Source: Streptomyces sp. CB00455 (GTDB taxonomy: Bacteria; Actinomycetota; Actinomycetes; Streptomycetales; Streptomycetaceae). Taken from it: 64,000 bases of DNA. Positions 16,634 to 25,209 of the stretch are shown here, one piece after another. The position numbers were made by a program, and so were the translations under genes. Location of the stretch: positions 372,102 to 436,101 of the forward strand of contig NZ_LIVQ01000003.1 of the NCBI RefSeq assembly GCF_001905445.1, in the 5' to 3' direction. The first letter of the stretch is position 1. Each line of letters opens with the position of its first letter. The notes under the pieces were generated by a model. The model was given only the letters and a program-made list of their open reading frames with translations. It ran no database searches and was not told where the DNA came from.

Positions 16634-17899
16634 GTGACGACAGACCTCGGGCCGTTCGCTCCCACCCGGCAGTGGATGCGCGCCCATCCGCTCGCCACCG
16701 ATGCCCTGCTCGCGTCCGGGGCGTTCCTCTCCATGGTCGTCGGCTCCTTCGCCGATCCCCACGGCCCGCACGGCCCCGCCTTCGGCACGCGCACCCCCGA
16801 GCCGTTGTCCCTGCTGCTGATGCTGCTCGGCGCCGCCTCGCTGGTGCTGCGGCGCCGCCGCCCCCGCACCGTGCTCGCCGTCACCTGCGGCCTCTCGCTG
16901 CTGGAGCTGACCACCGGGGAGCCGCGGGCGCCCGTCGCCATGTGCACGGTGATCGCCCTGTACACGGTGGCCGCGCGCACCGACCGGCCCACGACGTGGC
17001 GGGTCGGGCTGCTCACGATGGCCGGGCTGACCGGCGTGGCCATGCTCGCCGGGCCCCTGCCCTGGTACGCGCAGGAGAACCTCGGGATCTTCGCCTGGAC
17101 CGGGATGGCCGCGGCCGCCGGTGACGCCGTGCGCAGCCGGCGGGCCTTCGTCGACGCCATCCGGGAACGGGCCGAACGGGCCGAACGGACCCGGGACGAG
17201 GAAGCGCGGCGCCGGGTCGCCGAGGAGCGGCTGCGGATCGCCCGGGACCTGCACGACGTGGTGGCCCACCACATCGCCCTGGTCAACGTGCAGGCGGGAG
17301 TGGCCGCGCACGTCATGGACAAGCGCCCCGACCAGGCCAAGGAGGCGCTGGCCCACGTACGGGACGCGAGCCGCTCGGCGCTGAACGAGCTGCGCGCCAC
17401 GGTCGGGCTGCTGCGCCAGTCCGGCGACCCGGAGGCGCCGACCGAGCCCGCGCCGGGGCTGGCGGTCCTGGACGGGCTGGTGGACACCTTCCGGCACGCC
17501 GGACTGCCGGTGGAGGTGATCGTCCAGCTGGGTCCCGAGCGGGATCCGCTGCCGGCGGCCGTCGACCTGGCGGCGTACCGGGTCGTGCAGGAGGCGCTGA
17601 CCAACGTGCGCAAGCACGCGGCGCCGGGGGCGCGCGCCGAGGTCAGCGTGGTGCGGATCGGGTCCTCGGTGGAGGTGACCGTGCTGGACGACGGCGGCAC
17701 CCCTGACGGTCCGGCGGCCGAGGCGCAGACCGGCGCGCCCGACGACGGGCCGGGCGACGGGCCCGCGGAGCCGGACGGCCCCGGCGGCGGCCACGGCCTG
17801 CTGGGCATGCGCGAACGGGCCGGCGCCCTGGGCGGTTCCTGTTTCGCCGGGCCCCGCTACGGCGGCGGCTACCGGGTGCACGCCGTCCTTCCCGTGTGA
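16634..17899 (+). CDS. NarL-class sensor histidine kinase (HisKA_3), no adjacent regulator
   Basis: A 421-residue membrane kinase with four or five N-terminal helices (to about 165), a dimerisation helix with the phospho-acceptor His207 in RIARDLHDVVAHH, and an HATPase domain with the N box EALTNVRKHA and the glycine-rich GHGLLGMRERAGALGG. A low-complexity acidic insert (DGPAAEAQTGAPDDGP...) lies inside the ATPase lid. The GTG at 16634 starts MTTDLGPF. No response regulator flanks it; the NarL-type regulator at 5573-6295 is the nearest candidate partner. The stop codon begins a run of 7-bp repeats containing TGA. Confidence 0.92.
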   Translation: MTTDLGPFAPTRQWMRAHPLATDALLASGAFLSMVVGSFADPHGPHGPAFGTRTPEPLSLLLMLLGAASLVLRRRRPRTVLAVTCGLSLLELTTGEPRAPVAMCTVIALYTVAARTDRPTTWRVGLLTMAGLTGVAMLAGPLPWYAQENLGIFAWTGMAAAAGDAVRSRRAFVDAIRERAERAERTRDEEARRRVAEERLRIARDLHDVVAHHIALVNVQAGVAAHVMDKRPDQAKEALAHVRDASRSALNELRATVGLLRQSGDPEAPTEPAPGLAVLDGLVDTFRHAGLPVEVIVQLGPERDPLPAAVDLAAYRVVQEALTNVRKHAAPGARAEVSVVRIGSSVEVTVLDDGGTPDGPAAEAQTGAPDDGPGDGPAEPDGPGGGHGLLGMRERAGALGGSCFAGPRYGGGYRVHAVLPV

Positions 17900-17952
17900 C
17901 CCCTGACCCGTGACCCGTGACCCGTGACCCCTGACCTGTGATCGGTGACGGC
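17897..17952. repeat. 7-bp TGA-containing tandem repeat after the kinase
   Basis: Units of the form TGACCCG/TGACCCC begin at 17897, 17904, 17911, 17918, 17925, 17932, 17939 and 17946. A 7-bp period shifts the frame by one each time, so TGA stops appear in all three plus-strand frames. The first unit is the stop codon of the kinase gene. Confidence 0.85.
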
Positions 17953-17979
17953 GGGCGGACGGCCGGGCGCGGGACCGGG

Positions 17980-18885
17980 CTAACACGTGCGGCGCCAGGC
18001 GTCCAATTCGTACTTTTTCTGCAAGGAGCTCAGCCTCAGCGCGCGTGAGCGCGGGCAGAAACGGTCCGGGCCCAGTTCGTACTCCGCGTGGAAGACGGCC
18101 TTGCCGGCCTGGACGAAGGGGCTCAGCCGCTCGCACTCGCGGTACTGCGCGCACTGCTCGTTGACCGCGAAGTCGAAGTCGCCGACGAGCTGCGGGATCT
18201 GGTCGAGGTCGTTCTTCAGGCCGACCGCCAGGCCCCGGTCGTGGGCGAGCCCCGCGATCAGCCGGTTGTAGCGCAGCTGGTCCCCGGCGGTGAGCGGGAA
18301 GCCCGAGGTGTTGTCGTAGGCGTCCATGTTGTCCGGCTCCACCGCGTCGAAGCCCTTGTCGCGGCACATGTCGATCCGCCTGGTCATCAGCGGTTCCAGC
18401 TCGGCCGTCCGCCGGATGTCCAGCCAGCGCTCGCCGTCCCAGCCGTTGCCCCGCCCCAGCATGTCCTCGGGGAAGTCCCGGGCGTCGGGCCGGAAGTCCT
18501 CCCAGGCGCCGGTGGAGAGGTAGCAGATGGTCCTCCGCCCGGCTCCCTTCAACCCCGTCACCTGCTCCTTGGTGGTGGTGAACCCGTCGATGTCGTACAC
18601 CGGCGCGTTCACCGAGGTGTCGAGCCTGCCGCTGAGCTGCCACTGCCAGCCGACCCCGGGCGCGGGCTGCCAGCGCTCCCCCGGCGCCTGGCCGGGCCGG
18701 GGGTGGCGGCCGTCCTCCTCGTCGTCCTGCGGCTGCGCCGTGCAGGCGGCGAGCAGCAGGAGCGGTACGAGCAGCGCGACCCGCAGCAGCCTCCCGGGGC
18801 CGCCGGGCCGCCGCCGCGGCCGCCGGGGAGCCGGGCGGCCGGGGCCGTGCGCACGCGCCGGGCGCCACGGGTTCATCGTCCTCAT
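17980..18885 (-). CDS. GH114-family glycoside hydrolase lipoprotein (Ega3/PelA-hydrolase-like)
   Basis: A 301-residue exported lipoprotein. A basic leader (about 1-33), a hydrophobic stretch and the lipobox LLAAC (Cys48) lead into a TIM-barrel-type GH114 domain. Visible landmarks are VYDIDGF (acidic pair near 98-100), RTICYLSTGAWEDFRPD, GFDAVEPDNMD (Glu183) and GLAVGLKND. GH114 enzymes cleave alpha-1,4-galactosamine polymers; PelA and fungal Ega3 carry this domain. The ATG at 18885 overlaps the upstream stop as ATGA and has GGAGGAGG in front, so translation is coupled to the spherulin-4 gene. It is the last gene of the exopolysaccharide operon. Confidence 0.88.
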   Translation of the reverse strand: MRTMNPWRPARAHGPGRPAPRRPRRRPGGPGRLLRVALLVPLLLLAACTAQPQDDEEDGRHPRPGQAPGERWQPAPGVGWQWQLSGRLDTSVNAPVYDIDGFTTTKEQVTGLKGAGRRTICYLSTGAWEDFRPDARDFPEDMLGRGNGWDGERWLDIRRTAELEPLMTRRIDMCRDKGFDAVEPDNMDAYDNTSGFPLTAGDQLRYNRLIAGLAHDRGLAVGLKNDLDQIPQLVGDFDFAVNEQCAQYRECERLSPFVQAGKAVFHAEYELGPDRFCPRSRALRLSSLQKKYELDAWRRTC

Positions 18886-19598
18886 CCCGCCTCCTCCAGG
18901 GCGTACGGGAGGGTCCCCCACGGGTGCGCACCCGTGCCGGGGACCGCGCAGTACACCGCGGCCCCCCGCTCGGTGACCAGTTCCTCGGCGATCCCGGCGG
19001 CCGTGGCCCCCGGGGGGACGGCGTAGACGAGGTGGCAGAAGCGCTGGGCGGGGTGGTCGGCGGTCCAGGACGGTGCCGCGCCCGCCTTCCGGTAGGCGTC
19101 CCAGGGGCCCTCGAAGGTGACGAGGAGGTCGGCGAGGTCGGCGTAACCGGGATGCGGGTGCACCCCGTGGTTGAGGACGAGGGTGCGGGCGCCCGCGGCG
19201 CGCGCGGCGACGGCGAGCCGTTCGTAGTGGGGCAGCAGCGCCGGCTCGGAGGCGGCCTGGTCGAGGAAGGTCCCGTCGGTGCCGTACCAGTCGCGGTGGC
19301 GCAGCAGGTCCTGGACCACCTCGGCGTGCGGACGGCGCCCGTAGTCGGTGTCGGCGTAGCCGAGGACGGGCACTCCGGCCGCGCGCAGCCTCTCGGCGAC
19401 GAGGGCGAACCGCTCGTCGGGGGCCTCGCCCGGACCGCTGTCGGGGTTGAGCACCACCGAGTGCAGGCGGTCGGCCGAGCGGATGAGCCGGTCCCAGGCT
19501 TCGGGCCGGTCGGCGGGGTGCTCGTAGAGGGGCACCAGCAGCATGGGGTCCTTCTTCTCGTCCGGTCCGTACCGTTCGTACGGTGTCACGTGGTTCAC
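18882..19598 (-). CDS. Spherulin-4 family protein (GH135, Sph3-like)
   Basis: About 238 residues of the spherulation-specific family 4, the family of the fungal glycosyl hydrolase Sph3 (GH135) needed for galactosaminogalactan synthesis. Visible segments are LLVPLYEHPADRPEAWDRL, SVVLNPDSGPG, GTDGTFLDQ and LLVTFEGPWDAY, whose Asp/Glu positions fit a TIM-barrel active site. No signal peptide is visible, so the protein is probably cytosolic unless the start is wrong. The GTG at 19598 overlaps the preceding stop (GTGA); the ATG at 19544, with GAAGGA upstream, would give a 220-residue form starting MLLVPLYEHP. Confidence 0.85.
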   Translation of the reverse strand: MNHVTPYERYGPDEKKDPMLLVPLYEHPADRPEAWDRLIRSADRLHSVVLNPDSGPGEAPDERFALVAERLRAAGVPVLGYADTDYGRRPHAEVVQDLLRHRDWYGTDGTFLDQAASEPALLPHYERLAVAARAAGARTLVLNHGVHPHPGYADLADLLVTFEGPWDAYRKAGAAPSWTADHPAQRFCHLVYAVPPGATAAGIAEELVTERGAAVYCAVPGTGAHPWGTLPYALEEAG

Positions 19599-21187
19599 CG
19601 GTGCGCCGTCGCCCGGCCGAGGAGCAGGCAGACCAGCGTGGCCAGGGCGGCCGCGGCGGCGGCCGCCACGACCAGTTGGACCGCGCGGGGCTGGCCCACC
19701 CCCGTCAGCAGCGCCAGGCTCTGCGCGACGGCGGCCGAGGCGCAGACGACGGCGGCCGGGCGGACGGCCCCGAAGGACTGGAGCAGCAGCCCGGTCCACA
19801 TCACGGCGCCGAGCAGGAGCAGGGTCGCGACCCGGGCCCCGCCCAGGCCCGGGGCGCCCGGCCACAGGAGGGTTCCGGCCAGCCCGAGGGCCAGCAGCAC
19901 CGCGAGGTAGGCGGCGAGGCACCGGCCCAGGGTGGCGAGCATCCGCCGCCGGAAGGCGCCGGGCGAGCGGGCGGCCCGCAGCCCGGCGAGGCTGCCGCTG
20001 CGGAAACGGTGCAGCAGCCATTCGGCTGGTCCCATGCTGAGGGTGAGGGCCACGGCCGAGGGGGCGGCGACGGCCTCGGCGGGACCGCCCGCGAGGACCT
20101 CGCCGAGGGCGGCGTACAGCACGAGCAGACCGGTCCCGAGGCCGAAGACCCCGTACGGGACGGAGTCCGCGAGCCGGGGGCCGCGCGGGGCGTACTCCTC
20201 CTCGGCGCCGCGCAGCATCCGCCAGCGGACCGAGCCGGTACCGGGGCGGCGCCCCGTCCGGTCCCGGAGGCGGGCGGCTGCGGCGCGTGCGCCCTCGGCC
20301 ACCGGGAGCCGGCGCACGGCCAGGGCGCAGGCGGCCAGCAGGGACACCGCGAGCAGCGTCACGCGCACCGGCACGGGCAGGTCCACGAAGAGCGCGAGCA
20401 GGGCGCCGGCGGCCATCGGACCGAGTGCGGCGAGCAGCACCCGCTCCCGGCCGAGGACGAGCAGGACGGTGGCGGCCCCGACGTAGAGGGCCTGTCCGGC
20501 GGCGAAGACGTAGGAGAAGGGCGGTCCGCCGGGCACGGCCAGTGCGGCGGCCGTGCCCAGCAGTGATCCGGCGGGGGCTCCGACGAGCAGGGTCCGCCCG
20601 GCGGCGGCCCGGTCGCCGAGGCCCAGCCAGGAGTAGGCCCGGTGGGAGAGGGTCTGGTCCCAGACCCAGCCGATCAGCGCCCCGGCGAGCAGGGTCAGGG
20701 TGCCGGCGGGCAGACCGAGCCGGTCCTTCGGGCCTTCGAACAGGGGCGCGCCGAGGACGTAGGCCAGGCCGGGCAGCGCGAAGATCACCCCGCGCAGCAG
20801 ACAGGCGGTGAGGGACACCCTCCAGGGGTCGGGGACGTCGGGCTCGAGGAAGGAGCGCGGCACCTTGGCGTAGAGCTCCTCGGCGAGGGCGAAGGAGTCG
20901 TGGCGGCCGTAGGTGAGGCGGATGTACTCGTCGGTCATGCCGTCGGATTCGAGGACGGCGGCGATCTCGTCCGGGTGGACGGCGGCGGCGATGAACCCGC
21001 CGAGCCGGCCAGCGAGTTCCTCCATCGGGTCGGCCGCAGGCTCCCCGCGGCGCTGCCTGGGGACGGCCGGGAGCGTGTCGCTGGGGATGCGCGCCGGCCG
21101 CGCGGGGCGGCGCCCGGCGCCCGCGTGGCCGACGGGTACCCAGGCCGCTGCGGGGCCGGGCGGTTCGAGCCAGAGGGACCCGCTCAC
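19595..21187 (-). CDS. Polytopic membrane protein of the exopolysaccharide operon (PelG-like position)
   Basis: A 530-residue protein. An N-terminal soluble part (about 1-130, with EELAGRLGGFIAAAVHPDEI) precedes roughly ten to twelve Ala/Leu-rich membrane helices. It occupies the place that the membrane transporter PelG holds beside pelF in Pel loci, so export of the polymer is a reasonable proposal. I cannot see a PelG sequence signature by eye. The GTG at 21187 overlaps the glycosyltransferase stop as GTGA, with AAGGGAG 8 nt upstream. Its own stop overlaps the next gene, so the operon is translated as a chain. Confidence 0.8.
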   Translation of the reverse strand: MSGSLWLEPPGPAAAWVPVGHAGAGRRPARPARIPSDTLPAVPRQRRGEPAADPMEELAGRLGGFIAAAVHPDEIAAVLESDGMTDEYIRLTYGRHDSFALAEELYAKVPRSFLEPDVPDPWRVSLTACLLRGVIFALPGLAYVLGAPLFEGPKDRLGLPAGTLTLLAGALIGWVWDQTLSHRAYSWLGLGDRAAAGRTLLVGAPAGSLLGTAAALAVPGGPPFSYVFAAGQALYVGAATVLLVLGRERVLLAALGPMAAGALLALFVDLPVPVRVTLLAVSLLAACALAVRRLPVAEGARAAAARLRDRTGRRPGTGSVRWRMLRGAEEEYAPRGPRLADSVPYGVFGLGTGLLVLYAALGEVLAGGPAEAVAAPSAVALTLSMGPAEWLLHRFRSGSLAGLRAARSPGAFRRRMLATLGRCLAAYLAVLLALGLAGTLLWPGAPGLGGARVATLLLLGAVMWTGLLLQSFGAVRPAAVVCASAAVAQSLALLTGVGQPRAVQLVVAAAAAAALATLVCLLLGRATAHR

Positions 21188-22734
21188 CGGCGGCTCCCTT
21201 CGGCGGAGTCCGTCCGGGGGCGCCCCAGCGCGGCCAGTTCGCGGTACCAGGGGTCGGCGAGCCGCTGCGTCCAGTAGTCGCCGTCGCGGACGGGCAGGAG
21301 GGGCTGGCCGGCCAGTTCCCGGTAGATGTGCCGGAAGCCGTCCACGGACCGGTGCAGGGTGAACTTCTCCACCACCCGTTTGCGGGACAACCGGCCGAGC
21401 TCGGCGCGGCGTTCGCCGTCGCGCAGCAGGGCGAGCGTGGCGCGGGCCATGGTCTCGGGTTCGCGCGGCGGGACGACGAGTCCGGTGTCGCCGACGGCCT
21501 CGCGCACCCCGCCGACGTCGGTGGAGACGGTGGTGCGGCCGCAGGACATGGCCTCGATGATGCTGAAGGGGAAGCCCTCGCTGATGGAGGAGAGCATCAC
21601 GACGCTGCCGGCCGCGTAGGCCTGCGCGACCTGCTCGATGCGGCCCTCGTAGGTGATCCCGTCGCTCACTCCGAGCTCGGTGGCGAGCTCTTCCAGGCGC
21701 AGCCGGTACTCCTCGCAGCCGGCCGGGACGGGCCCGAAGAGCCGCAGCCGCAGGGCGGGCAGTTCCCGGCGCATGAAGGAGTAGGCGCGGATGAGGGTTT
21801 CCAGGTCCTTGATGGGGTCGATGCGGCCGCACCAGCTGAGGGTGGGCACCTCGGGTTCGGGCCCGGCCTCGGGGAAGGCGTGCGGGTCGACGCCGTTGTA
21901 GACGGTGCGGATGCGGTCGGCGTCGGCGCCCCCGCGCTCCTCCCAGCGGCGGTTGTACTGGTTGCAGGGGGTGATCAGGTCGGCCTGCCGGTACCCCTCG
22001 GAGTTGAGCTCGCGGTAGAAGCCGAGGAGGAGGGCCTTGACGGGCCAGCGCTGCGCGGCGCTGCGGTAGCCGAGGTAGCGCTCGCGCAGGTATATGCCGT
22101 GCTCGGTCAGGAGGAAGGGGACCTCGTCGAGGTACTTGGCGGCGAGCGCCGGGAGGGTGGCGAGGCCGCTGCTGACGGCGTGCGCGACGCTGTCGGGCGG
22201 GATGCGCACGCTGAGCGGCCGCAGGGCGTGTTCGAGCAGGTCGGTGGCGGTGAGCGCGTCGTGGATGGTGGGCTGGGCGGCGGCGGTGCCGAGAGCGGGG
22301 CGGGTCCACACGCTCATCAGCAGCCGCAGGACGGACTCGGAGCGCAGGGCCGGGGCGAGGCGGCCGGCCCGGGCGAGGAGGGTCAGTTCGCGCAGGGCTT
22401 CGGAGAAGCCGCCGCGGCGCGGGTCGAGCAGGGAGAGCAGGAAGGCTTCGTAGGTCTCGGTGAAGCGGCGGTGGGTCCGGCCCCGCAGGGCCGGGCGGCG
22501 CCCGCGCCGGCCGCGTGAGGGGGGCGGCCCCCAGAGCGGGACGGCGGTGTGGCGGTAGACGTTGCGCGGCAGTTCCCAGGTGACCGGCTCGCGTCCGGAG
22601 CCGGTCAGGGCTATGACGTTGAAGTCGACCTCCGGCATGCCGCGGACCAGCTGGTCGCACCAGGTGCTGACGCCCCCGTGGACGTGCGGGTAGGTGCCTT
22701 CGGTGAGCATGGTGACATGACGCCCATGGCTCAT
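21184..22734 (-). CDS. pelF: GT4 glycosyltransferase, PelF type
   Basis: A 516-residue cytosolic GT-B enzyme. The N-terminus MLTEGTYPHVHGGVSTWCDQLVRGMP is the PelF/DUF3492 signature. The C-terminal domain carries PTLSWCGRIDPIKDLETLI and the GT4 donor-site motif SEGFPFSIIEAMSCG with its two glutamates. PelF uses a UDP-sugar to polymerise the Pel backbone; the fungal counterpart in galactosaminogalactan synthesis is Gtb3. The ATG at 22734 follows the CE18 gene by about 100 bp on the same strand. The donor sugar here is not shown by sequence alone. Confidence 0.9.
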   Translation of the reverse strand: MSHGRHVTMLTEGTYPHVHGGVSTWCDQLVRGMPEVDFNVIALTGSGREPVTWELPRNVYRHTAVPLWGPPPSRGRRGRRPALRGRTHRRFTETYEAFLLSLLDPRRGGFSEALRELTLLARAGRLAPALRSESVLRLLMSVWTRPALGTAAAQPTIHDALTATDLLEHALRPLSVRIPPDSVAHAVSSGLATLPALAAKYLDEVPFLLTEHGIYLRERYLGYRSAAQRWPVKALLLGFYRELNSEGYRQADLITPCNQYNRRWEERGGADADRIRTVYNGVDPHAFPEAGPEPEVPTLSWCGRIDPIKDLETLIRAYSFMRRELPALRLRLFGPVPAGCEEYRLRLEELATELGVSDGITYEGRIEQVAQAYAAGSVVMLSSISEGFPFSIIEAMSCGRTTVSTDVGGVREAVGDTGLVVPPREPETMARATLALLRDGERRAELGRLSRKRVVEKFTLHRSVDGFRHIYRELAGQPLLPVRDGDYWTQRLADPWYRELAALGRPRTDSAEGSRR

Positions 22735-22835
22735 GCGGTGTGTCCCCCCAGGACGGAAAAGGGGCCGGCGCCCGTTGTTCGCGGAGCGCCGGCGCTAGGT
22801 GGTACCGGTGACTGCTTGCGGGATGACCCGGACGG

Positions 22836-24863
22836 TCAGCCGGGCAGCCTGAGCGTGACGGCGCTCTGCAGCGGCTCGGGTGCGGTCCAGGTGGAGCGGG
22901 TGCCCGCGTAGGCGGTGCCGAAGTCGGCCGTGCCGAGCAGCAGTTGCTTCCTGGTCCCGTTGGGGGCGGTCACCGGGGCGACGGTCCCGGAGGGCGCCTT
23001 GACGGTGACGGCGGTGCCGATGCGGTAGGCGGTCACCTTGCCGTCCGCGAGCGCCTTGTCCCAGGCGGTGCGGCGGCTCAGCTCGACGCCGGTGCCCTTC
23101 ATGCTCTGGTTGACGAGCGGCGCGCTGGGAGCGTAGAGGGCGCGGTAGGTGTCGAGGACCTGGTCGAGCACGGGGTAGAGGGTGCGGTCCTCGGCGAGGT
23201 TGGACTGGTGGACGTAGTGGGGGCGGGGGTCGTTGGCCAGCACGTGGCGCAGGGCGGTGCGGGCCTCCTGCGGGGCGATGTACTGCAGGTAGCCGGTGTT
23301 CACGTCGAGCGCGGCCGGCAGGCAGGTGGAGGTGGCGGGGTTGTCCTCGCACAGTCCGCTGCCGCCGGCCGCGCGGGCGGCGTAGATCCAGTTGTACTCG
23401 TCCGCCATCTCCGCGTTGGTGCCCGTGTTGTAGTACACGTTCATCGGGTGACGGGGCACGGTGAGGGCGGCGCCGACCGCCCGCTGGGCGGGTTCGCGGG
23501 AGTTGTCGCTGCCCGCCCACTTGACGCCGTTGTCGGCGAGCGCGCCGGCCAGGTTGGGGTTGTCCTGGGGCTGCTGCGGGGCCGTCTTGAGGCCCGAGTG
23601 CTCACCGGTGACGAGCTCGGAGCGGTCGGTCGTGATGCCCTTGGCCGCGGCCCAGTTGTTGTTGTCGCGGATCTGCGCGGAGATCTCGGCCCGGCTCATC
23701 CAGTTGACCGCGCCCTGCGCGTTCCTGGTGCAGGTCCAGGGAACGGTGTCGGTGTTCTGGACGCAGCCGAGGAAGGGGTGGGTGTAGGTGTGGTTCATCC
23801 AGCGGTACCCGGCCCGGTCGGCGACCAGCTGCGCGGTGAGGGCGTCGGTGCCGCCGTTCTGCGTCTTCCACTCCTCCCCGGCGCCCGCGTTGAAGAGCAG
23901 GTCCAGCTTGAAGCCCTTGGTCTGCTGCCACTGCGCCAGGTAGCGGGCGTCGGCGGCGGTCATCCGGATGGTGCTCTCCTTGCCCTCGCCGCCCGGGCAG
24001 GCGTAGTCGCCAGGCGTGCAGTTGAGCTCCTTGCTCCAGCGGGCGTCCGGGGCGAAGACGTCGTCGACGTGGACCGCGAAGTAGTTGCGGCTCTGGCCGA
24101 GGTGGACGCCCTGGGTGAGCCAGTCGACGATGCCGCGGGCCAGCAGCCGGAACTGCTGCTGGTACTGGTTGTAGCCGAAGGTGACCACGAGTTCGCTGCG
24201 GCCGTCGTGGGCGTACTCGCCGACCAGTGAGGCCCGGCCGGACCCGACGGGCGCGTCGAGGTAACTGGTGTAGCCCGCCCGGGGCTTGCCCATGAACCCA
24301 AAGCTCTCGGGCACGAGGGGCGAGTTGTCCTCGAAGGCGACCTGGCCCCCGAGGTAGCCGAAGGGGCCCGCCGTGCCGGCCGCGGTGACCGCGGCCCGGG
24401 TGCCGTCGAGCTGCCCGCTGAAGCCGCCGTTGTCGGTGTATTCCAGCCCGACGCCGGGGTGGGCCCAGGTGTAGGCGTCGACCTGGCGGATCCCGTAGGC
24501 CGTCTCGTACGCGGTGAGCGCGACCATCTCGGCCGACCCCTCCCCGAAGGGGTTCTCGTTGGGCAGGACGACTCCCTGGTACTTGGCGCGCGGGCGGCCG
24601 TCCACGGTGTCGGCGAGGTAGGCGGCGTCGATGACCGGGCGGTTCGCCGTGCCCAGCGCCACGCGGGTGAAGGGCACCCCGGTGTCCCGGAGTTCCGTCG
24701 TGATCGCCTCGACCGAGCTGCCGCCGTCGTCGACGACCAGCACCTTCAGGTCGATGCGCGGAGCCGTGGCCGCCTGGGCGGTCGCGGCGGGTACTGCCAC
24801 GGACACCAGGGCTGCCGCTGCCATGGCGGCGGCGACCCTGTTCATCCGGTTCTTGTTGACCAT
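22836..24863 (-). CDS. Secreted Agd3-like (CE18) polysaccharide deacetylase
   Basis: A 675-residue exported protein. The signal peptide (about 1-31) ends AATAQA. The N-terminal region (about 36-255) is beta-rich, as in the carbohydrate-binding part of Agd3. The deacetylase domain has a metal-binding HVDDVF at 265-270 and NHTYTHP at 357-363. Fungal Agd3 removes acetyl groups from the GalNAc of galactosaminogalactan; the same activity is proposed here. The ATG at 24863 was preferred because it starts the signal peptide and has GGAAAGG upstream; an ATG at 24887 is in frame. It is the first gene of the operon. Confidence 0.87.
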   Translation of the reverse strand: MVNKNRMNRVAAAMAAAALVSVAVPAATAQAATAPRIDLKVLVVDDGGSSVEAITTELRDTGVPFTRVALGTANRPVIDAAYLADTVDGRPRAKYQGVVLPNENPFGEGSAEMVALTAYETAYGIRQVDAYTWAHPGVGLEYTDNGGFSGQLDGTRAAVTAAGTAGPFGYLGGQVAFEDNSPLVPESFGFMGKPRAGYTSYLDAPVGSGRASLVGEYAHDGRSELVVTFGYNQYQQQFRLLARGIVDWLTQGVHLGQSRNYFAVHVDDVFAPDARWSKELNCTPGDYACPGGEGKESTIRMTAADARYLAQWQQTKGFKLDLLFNAGAGEEWKTQNGGTDALTAQLVADRAGYRWMNHTYTHPFLGCVQNTDTVPWTCTRNAQGAVNWMSRAEISAQIRDNNNWAAAKGITTDRSELVTGEHSGLKTAPQQPQDNPNLAGALADNGVKWAGSDNSREPAQRAVGAALTVPRHPMNVYYNTGTNAEMADEYNWIYAARAAGGSGLCEDNPATSTCLPAALDVNTGYLQYIAPQEARTALRHVLANDPRPHYVHQSNLAEDRTLYPVLDQVLDTYRALYAPSAPLVNQSMKGTGVELSRRTAWDKALADGKVTAYRIGTAVTVKAPSGTVAPVTAPNGTRKQLLLGTADFGTAYAGTRSTWTAPEPLQSAVTLRLPG

Positions 24864-25209
24864 TTCGGCCTTTCCCCCCGCAGGCATCCCTCGACACGGC
24901 CTGTGGCGGTCGGCCGGGCCGGGGAGGCTCTGTGGAAATCATGCAAAGGAACCCCGCGTCCCCTTGCGAGAGTGGACCGAGTCTCTCGGACGTCCTCCGG
25001 TCTACGGGGCAAACCTGGAGCAGAGTCCACGGACGGGTGAACCCGGTGGCCTCTTGATCGAACAACTTGCCAAACCTTCGAGTGGCGTACGGATGAGTGC
25101 GTGCGCGTAGGCTCGTTTCCGGCGGCCGTCGGGCCCCGAATACGATCGCTGCGGATGGCCGTCCACCCACTCGGCCCACACTTACAAACGGAAGCGAGAC
25201 TTCACCACC
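24864..25209. promoter_or_regulatory. Divergent promoter region between the exopolysaccharide operon and pepA
   Basis: A 346-bp region with no convincing gene. On the plus strand a TACGAT at 25141-25146 is a plausible -10 for pepA, about 64 bp before its start, with no clear -35. On the minus strand I see no clear promoter for the operon, although the AT-richer stretch near 24930-24950 is a candidate. Confidence 0.4.
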
